The notes beneath the pieces were generated by a model that saw only the letters and a list, made by a program, of their open reading frames with translations, was not told the DNA's origin and did no database searches. Shown piece after piece: positions 59,360 to 64,000 of a DNA stretch of 64,000 bases (its first letter is position 1; each line of letters opens with the position of its first letter). A program made the position numbers and the translations under genes. This stretch comes from Bacteriovorax sp. PP10. GTDB taxonomy: Bacteria; Bdellovibrionota; Bacteriovoracia; Bacteriovoracales; Bacteriovoracaceae. The DNA lies in contig NZ_JAYGJQ010000002.1 in the NCBI RefSeq assembly GCF_035013165.1, positions 1,550,001 to 1,614,000 of the forward strand, given 5' to 3'.

Positions 59360-60919
59360 ATGACAAAAAAGATCCAATTTACACTCGACTTCAATGAGGA
59401 TGTTGAAGACTATTTAAAGTCTCACCACCCTGATATGCAGGATTACCGGATTTTGAATCAGGCCCTTGATGCTCGTGGTGCTCAAAGAGGAAAAGTCCCT
59501 CGCTATACTTACAACATTGAACTTCTTGGGAAGGGTGAGCAGTTTGAAGCTGCTGTCGAATCATTCCCTCAATTGGATTCATTTAAAAATCCTCCGATTA
59601 TCATTGGGGCAGGCCCCGGCGGACTCTTTTGTGCTCTAAGACTAGCTGACTATGGAGTGCCATCAATTGTGATCGAACGCGGTGACCGCGCTCACAATAG
59701 AATGCTTCATATCGCAAAGTTCTGGCGCTACGGAGAATTCAACACAGAAAACAATGTTTGTTACGGTGAAGGTGGAGCTGGATTATTTTCAGACGGAAAA
59801 CTTATCACACGAATTAAGTCTCCTTTTGTCCAGTATGTCATGAATCGCTTTGTGGATTTCGGTGCTCCAAAAGAAACAGCGTATATTTCTAACCCACATT
59901 TGGGTTCAAATAAGATCAGAGCACTGATTAATAAAATGAGTGAGTACCTCATCTCGAAAGGCTGTGTTGTAAGATACAACACCCGCGTAGACAGTCTCAT
60001 CACTGAAGGAAAAAAAGTGATCGGCGTTGTTTTAAACAACGGAGAGAAACTTTATTCGGATGCTGTCGTATTAGCGACAGGACATTCTGCAAGTGAAATG
60101 TACCACCACCTGGAAGATCTGGGTGTAGAGATGAAACAAAAAGACTTCGCTGTTGGAGTTCGTATTGAACATCCAAGAGAGTTGATCGATTCAATTCAAT
60201 ACGGAAACTTTGCAGGCCTGGAACTTGGGGCCGCTCGCTATAGACTGAGCTACGAAGATCCAGGAAGTAAAAAAGGAACATACAGTTTTTGTATGTGCCC
60301 TGGTGGATATGTTCTTTCATCAGGAACAGAGGCCGCTGGAATCGTCGTCAACGGAATGAGTAACTACGCACGTAACTCTCGTTGGTCGAATGCTGCTCTT
60401 GTTGTAAGTGTGCGCGCAGGAATTGATTTTGATAGCAATAAACTTTTAGCAGGACTCGATTTCCAACACGGCATCGAGCAGAAAGCTTATCAAGCATCAA
60501 TGGCGCGTGCGTCAGGGCGAGAACTGCCGGCGCAGACTCTAAAAGAGTTCATGGACCATTCACTAAATCCTGATAGCACAGGAATTAAAACCTCAACTCC
60601 CTCTGGGATTGTGAAAACTGAAATGAGATCTGTTTTACCTGCATTTGTGACTAAACATTTAGAGAATGCTCTGGTAAAATTTGATGACAACTTAAAAGGC
60701 TTTATTTCTGATAAAGCGCTTCTTATTGCTCCTGAAACCCGGACGTCGGCACCTGTGACGATCGCCCGTAACAAAGAGACGATGGAATCGACGAGCCACC
60801 AGAATCTTTACCCATGTGGTGAAGGTGCAGGTCACGCAGGAGGAATTACTTCCGCTGCCGTAGATGGTGTAAAAATCGCGATGTCTCTTTTGAAAACACA
60901 AAAAGGATTTGAACCATGA
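59360..60919 (+). CDS. FAD-dependent dehydrogenase-like protein, COG2509 type
   Basis: The product is 519 residues. An N-terminal alpha/beta domain of about 75 residues precedes the dinucleotide-binding loop IIGAGPGGLFCALRLADYG (about 78-96). Then come ENNVCYGEGGAGLFSDGKL, characteristic of the COG2509 family, VVLATGHSA, the second FAD motif, and a C-terminal FAD segment YPCGEGAGHAGGI. The family is widespread but its substrate is not known. It starts an operon: the next gene overlaps by four bases (ATGA) and the third follows three bases later. Confidence 0.88.
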   Translation: MTKKIQFTLDFNEDVEDYLKSHHPDMQDYRILNQALDARGAQRGKVPRYTYNIELLGKGEQFEAAVESFPQLDSFKNPPIIIGAGPGGLFCALRLADYGVPSIVIERGDRAHNRMLHIAKFWRYGEFNTENNVCYGEGGAGLFSDGKLITRIKSPFVQYVMNRFVDFGAPKETAYISNPHLGSNKIRALINKMSEYLISKGCVVRYNTRVDSLITEGKKVIGVVLNNGEKLYSDAVVLATGHSASEMYHHLEDLGVEMKQKDFAVGVRIEHPRELIDSIQYGNFAGLELGAARYRLSYEDPGSKKGTYSFCMCPGGYVLSSGTEAAGIVVNGMSNYARNSRWSNAALVVSVRAGIDFDSNKLLAGLDFQHGIEQKAYQASMARASGRELPAQTLKEFMDHSLNPDSTGIKTSTPSGIVKTEMRSVLPAFVTKHLENALVKFDDNLKGFISDKALLIAPETRTSAPVTIARNKETMESTSHQNLYPCGEGAGHAGGITSAAVDGVKIAMSLLKTQKGFEP

Positions 60920-62124
60920 AAAAAACGCTAGCGCTAATATTAGCGACACTAACGACTTCTGCAATCGCTGCAATTCCAAATTACTCAGCACCAGAAATTT
61001 TAGCTCGCGCTAACATCACTGACGGATACAATCTTCCACCAATGAGTTTTCTTTCTAACACTTCACCGGTTATCAATAACCGCGGTGACGTCACTTTTAA
61101 ACTGATGGCCTTCGATGGACAAAACAATCAGGGTCTATGGATTAAAAGAGGCGCTGACGAAAATGGGAAAGTGGTTTACACGGCACCTGACTATCGTTTT
61201 GTTACAGAGCCAAGCTTAAACGATAACGGTGTACTTGCTTTCAATCTTTACGATGATGGTGTGACTGACGGAATTTTTACACTGAATGCTGATAGCGAGA
61301 AAGTGGATCAAATCTTAAAACCCACAGACGACGATATTATTTACTACACATACGCTCAGGTCTTAACGAATGGGAAAGCTTATTTCCGCGGAACTGATCA
61401 AGACAACGCTCGTACATTTTACCAATATGATGGATCACTAAAAACAATCATCACAGAAGGAAAAAATACTTTCGGACAAAAGTCTTCATACTTGTTTAAG
61501 CCAGCAATGAATGACAATGGAGCGATGACGTTTAAGAGACGTTTAGGTGAAGTTGGAGAGTGGGATGAAAGAAACCCGGATGAAATCCTTTTGATTAAAC
61601 CAAATGGGTCGTCATACGATTCAATCATTGTAGCAAAAGACAAAGACAGCGATCCAGCTTCTGTATTTAAAGGATTTTTTAATTCATCAAGTATTTCAAG
61701 AAATAACCATGTTGCTTTCTCTGCATACCTTGAAGACAACACTAAAGTGATTATTTTATACAAAGATGGTGTTTCAAAAAATATCGCCAGCGAAAAAGCT
61801 GACGGCATTTCAGAGATCGAAGTCTTCACTCAAAAAGTGAATGACCAAGGACAAGTTCTCTTCAGAGCAAAAGACTCTCACGGAAAACGTGGAATCTATA
61901 TCGCTGACACAAACAGTGTAAAACGCATCATCGGTGAAGGTGATGAAATTCAAACTGACCTAGGACTGGGAAGAATTCTTTCGAATCCAAATTATCCTGG
62001 ATTTGGCGGGGATGTAGATATGAACGATCACGGAGAGATTGTTTTCTATTGCTTATTAGTTGGAGCAAAAGACAATCAGCAGGAATGGGGATCGGCAGTT
62101 TTTAAAATCTCGCCGCTAAAATAA
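60916..62124 (+). CDS. Exported beta-propeller-like repeat protein
   Basis: The product is 402 residues with a signal peptide (MKKTLALILATLTTSAIAA). About six copies of an N-D-x-G-x-x-x-F unit are visible (INNRGDVTFKL, LNDNGVLAFNL, MNDNGAMTFKR, VNDQGQVLFRA, MNDHGEIVFYC), about 55 residues apart, which fits a six- or seven-bladed propeller. Similar repeats occur in exported proteins of unknown role. The gene is coupled by ATGA to the flavoprotein upstream, and a flavoprotein follows, so it may bind or present a substrate; this is inferred. Confidence 0.78.
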   Translation: MKKTLALILATLTTSAIAAIPNYSAPEILARANITDGYNLPPMSFLSNTSPVINNRGDVTFKLMAFDGQNNQGLWIKRGADENGKVVYTAPDYRFVTEPSLNDNGVLAFNLYDDGVTDGIFTLNADSEKVDQILKPTDDDIIYYTYAQVLTNGKAYFRGTDQDNARTFYQYDGSLKTIITEGKNTFGQKSSYLFKPAMNDNGAMTFKRRLGEVGEWDERNPDEILLIKPNGSSYDSIIVAKDKDSDPASVFKGFFNSSSISRNNHVAFSAYLEDNTKVIILYKDGVSKNIASEKADGISEIEVFTQKVNDQGQVLFRAKDSHGKRGIYIADTNSVKRIIGEGDEIQTDLGLGRILSNPNYPGFGGDVDMNDHGEIVFYCLLVGAKDNQQEWGSAVFKISPLK

Positions 62125-62127
62125 TTT

Positions 62128-63564
62128 ATGCAGTATTCTTCGAAAGATAAAATTGAAAAAAGTTACGATGTAATCGTCATTGGTTCAGGCCTAGCGGGTA
62201 TGACTCTCGCTAATAAAATGGCAAGAGACGGCCGCTCTGTACTCTTATTAGAGTCTCACAATAAGCTTGGTGGTTTTGCCACTTGGTTTAAGAGAAAAGA
62301 CGGAGAGCATATTTTTGATGTCTCTCTTCACGGCTTTCCAGTTGGGATGATTAAAACTTGTCGCAAGTACTGGACGAAGGATATCGCTGATCGCATTCAC
62401 CAGTTAAAATCTGTCCGATATATCAATCCACAATTTGAAGTGGAAACAGATTTCACAAAAACAGATTTCATTAAAGTTCTCATTGAAAAATTTAGTGTAA
62501 AAGAAGAAACGGTTAACGCCTTTTTTGAAGACCTTGCCACAATGAACTTCTACGACAACTCAAAGATGACTAATGGAGAGTTGTTCGAAAAATACTTCCC
62601 AGGCAGATCAGACATCACGCGCTTTTTATTAGAGCCCATCGTGTATGCAAATGGATCTAACCTTGAAGACCCTGCTATCAGTTACGGAATCGTTTTTTCA
62701 AACTTCATGAGTAAAGGTGTCTACATCTTCCAGGGTGGAACAGACATGATGATTGGTTTGATGAAAGAAGAGATGCTGAAAAATGGAGTTGATATTCAAC
62801 TTCAAGCAATGGTTTCTAAAATCTTAATTGAAGATAAAAAAGCTATCGGTGTTGAAATCAAAGGTCACAAAGTTTATTCAAAGGCCGTTGTTTCAAATTC
62901 AAACTTAAAGAGCACAGTATTTAAAATGGCAGGAGCTGAAAACTTCTCTCCTGAGTTCGTTAAGAAGGCCGATGAGGTTCGACTTAACACATCTTCATGT
63001 CAGGTCTACATGGGCCTTAAAAAAGGCGAGAGCATCCCTTTTATTGGAGACCTGATCTTCACTTCAGAAGACAAAGACTTCTCAACTGATTTAATTCTTT
63101 CACCAAAAGTAGGAAGCCAGACTTTCTCTTTATACTATCCAGAAATGCGCCCTCATCTAGCACCTTCATACGCGGTTGTTTCATCTTCAAACTCAAAATA
63201 CGAAGACTGGAAGAGTTTGTCTGAAGAAGACTACGAAAAACAAAAACAATACCTCATCGAGCGCGCTCTAAGAGGTTTAGAAAAAATCGTCCCAGGGATT
63301 CGCGAGAAGATTGATTACGTTGATGCTGCCACTCCATTAACAGTTGAGCGCTATACAAACCATGTTCGCGGAGCAAGCTTCGGAACTAAGTTTGAAGGCC
63401 TTGATGTCTCAATGAATATGCACAAAGAACTGCCTGGATTATTTCATGCAGGCTCGGTTGGAATTATCATGTCGGGATGGTTAGGAGCTGCCAACTACGG
63501 AGTCATTCAAGCTCACGAAGTTGACAACTATTTATCAAAATTAGAGAAATTAGTAACAGTATAA
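62128..63564 (+). CDS. CrtI/phytoene desaturase-like flavoprotein
   Basis: The product is 478 residues. The N-terminal Rossmann FAD site is VIVIGSGLAGMTLANKMARDG with LLESHNKLGGFATWF, the CrtI/CrtH family pattern. The middle has QGGTDMMIGLMKEEM and VVSNSNLKSTVF; the C-terminal FAD motif is LFHAGSVGIIMSGWLGAANYG. Length and motifs fit phytoene desaturase, carotenoid isomerase and retinol saturase relatives. No other carotenoid gene is in the window, so the substrate is open. It is the last gene of the 59360 operon and overlaps the converging gene by 15 bases. Confidence 0.85.
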   Translation: MQYSSKDKIEKSYDVIVIGSGLAGMTLANKMARDGRSVLLLESHNKLGGFATWFKRKDGEHIFDVSLHGFPVGMIKTCRKYWTKDIADRIHQLKSVRYINPQFEVETDFTKTDFIKVLIEKFSVKEETVNAFFEDLATMNFYDNSKMTNGELFEKYFPGRSDITRFLLEPIVYANGSNLEDPAISYGIVFSNFMSKGVYIFQGGTDMMIGLMKEEMLKNGVDIQLQAMVSKILIEDKKAIGVEIKGHKVYSKAVVSNSNLKSTVFKMAGAENFSPEFVKKADEVRLNTSSCQVYMGLKKGESIPFIGDLIFTSEDKDFSTDLILSPKVGSQTFSLYYPEMRPHLAPSYAVVSSSNSKYEDWKSLSEEDYEKQKQYLIERALRGLEKIVPGIREKIDYVDAATPLTVERYTNHVRGASFGTKFEGLDVSMNMHKELPGLFHAGSVGIIMSGWLGAANYGVIQAHEVDNYLSKLEKLVTV

Positions 63565-63960
63565 AACTGTCGTCCAGTTTCCACCGTAATCTTTTGGAAG
63601 TTCAACTAAAGCAGCACGTACAGTTTTGCCGTGAATTTCAAATTGATGTGGGCCTTCCCAGCGAACTCTTCTGTCGACAGAAAATGCATTTAAATAATAA
63701 ATGTCATTGATCATGTCGCCACCAGAAACTACTTGTCCCGGGTAAATTCTATAATAGCCTTTTGATTCCCAAACTCTGTTTGGATTTTGTCCTCTTGTCG
63801 CTACATAAATTTCCTGGTTACAGTTGTTTTGTAGATACAGGTGCACGACTTTATCGTGGTCCTTATCAAGAGAAGGTGAGAAAAAAGATTCAATTCTGCC
63901 CACTTCAGCTTGTGCTACGTTTAGTGCCAGAACAGAAAAGAGTGCGATTAAAAATTTCAT
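63550..63960 (-). CDS. Small exported protein, DUF1036-like, paralogue of 26418
   Basis: The product is 136 residues with a signal peptide (MKFLIALFSVLALNVAQA) and a GGAGG ribosome site. The mature domain reads NNCNQEIYVA, then WESKGYYRIYPGQV, YYLNAFSVDRRVRWEG and a final VLYCY, matching the plan of the 26418-26861 protein. The two outer Cys probably pair. Its end overlaps the CrtI-like gene by 15 bases on the opposite strand. The function is unknown. Confidence 0.78.
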   Translation of the reverse strand: MKFLIALFSVLALNVAQAEVGRIESFFSPSLDKDHDKVVHLYLQNNCNQEIYVATRGQNPNRVWESKGYYRIYPGQVVSGGDMINDIYYLNAFSVDRRVRWEGPHQFEIHGKTVRAALVELPKDYGGNWTTVLYCY

Positions 63961-64000
63961 GATGCCTCCAAAATCTATTAAGAGATACCTCTATAAATCT

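Noticed and set aside
1-64000. tRNA, rRNA, CRISPR arrays, insertion sequences, prophage
   Set aside because: No cloverleaf-like intergenic sequence, regular direct repeats, transposase, integrase or phage structural gene was seen on either strand.

Overview
The window looks like a chromosomal segment of a low-GC, Gram-negative bacterium, most likely in or near the Bdellovibrionota (Bacteriovorax/Peredibacter-like). This is an inference from style rather than a marker-gene result. The supporting traits are many Sec-exported proteins and lipoproteins of unknown family, several secreted proteases, very large Cys-rich or coiled-coil exported proteins, and catabolism centred on amino acids and ketone bodies. 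No rRNA, tRNA, CRISPR array, transposase or phage gene was found.

Layout. 1-3039 is the 3' part of a fused indolepyruvate ferredoxin oxidoreductase. 3.1-7.8 kb holds a small secreted protein, a large exported protein with a Gly-every-fourth-residue helix, and a mini subtilisin-like protease; elaborate inverted repeats precede the first two genes, and an intrinsic terminator lies inside the signal-peptide codons of the protease. 7.8-11 kb has a NUDIX-metallo-beta-lactamase fusion and acetyl-CoA synthetase, which converge. 11.2-26.9 kb is an exported-protein region. Its core is a minus-strand operon of lipoprotein, 1797-residue SpvB/FG-GAP/RHS (TcB-TcC-like) protein and three small two-helix membrane proteins, with a fourth small membrane gene beyond. 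The first junctions are translationally coupled. 27-28.5 kb carries two tandem trypsin-like proteases.

28.8-42.6 kb is mainly metabolic. It contains methylcrotonyl-CoA carboxylase beta, a crotonase, a carboxylase alpha subunit split into biotin carboxylase and biotin carrier polypeptides, HMG-CoA lyase, a second crotonase, a Rep-like helicase, two-subunit class I fumarase and acetoacetyl-CoA synthetase. Together these take the leucine carbon skeleton from methylcrotonyl-CoA to acetyl-CoA and acetoacetyl-CoA. The fumarase alpha subunit carries an unexpected Lys/Ala-rich, histone H1-like N-terminal tail.

42.6-57.4 kb is mostly minus strand and envelope-directed: a 1.7-thousand-residue Cys-rich lipoprotein, undecaprenyl-diphosphatase (uppP), a 1065-residue exported coiled-coil protein, a gluzincin metallopeptidase lipoprotein and a membrane-anchored protein. 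57.7-64 kb has a small exported protein, CinA, and a three-gene operon of a COG2509-type flavoprotein, an exported beta-propeller-like protein and a CrtI-like flavoprotein.

The best candidates for an undescribed system are the RHS operon with its row of small membrane proteins (possible effector with immunity proteins) and the giant lipoprotein/metallopeptidase cluster. The best single-gene oddities are the histone-tailed fumarase and the structured leader RNAs near 3.1 and 3.6 kb.
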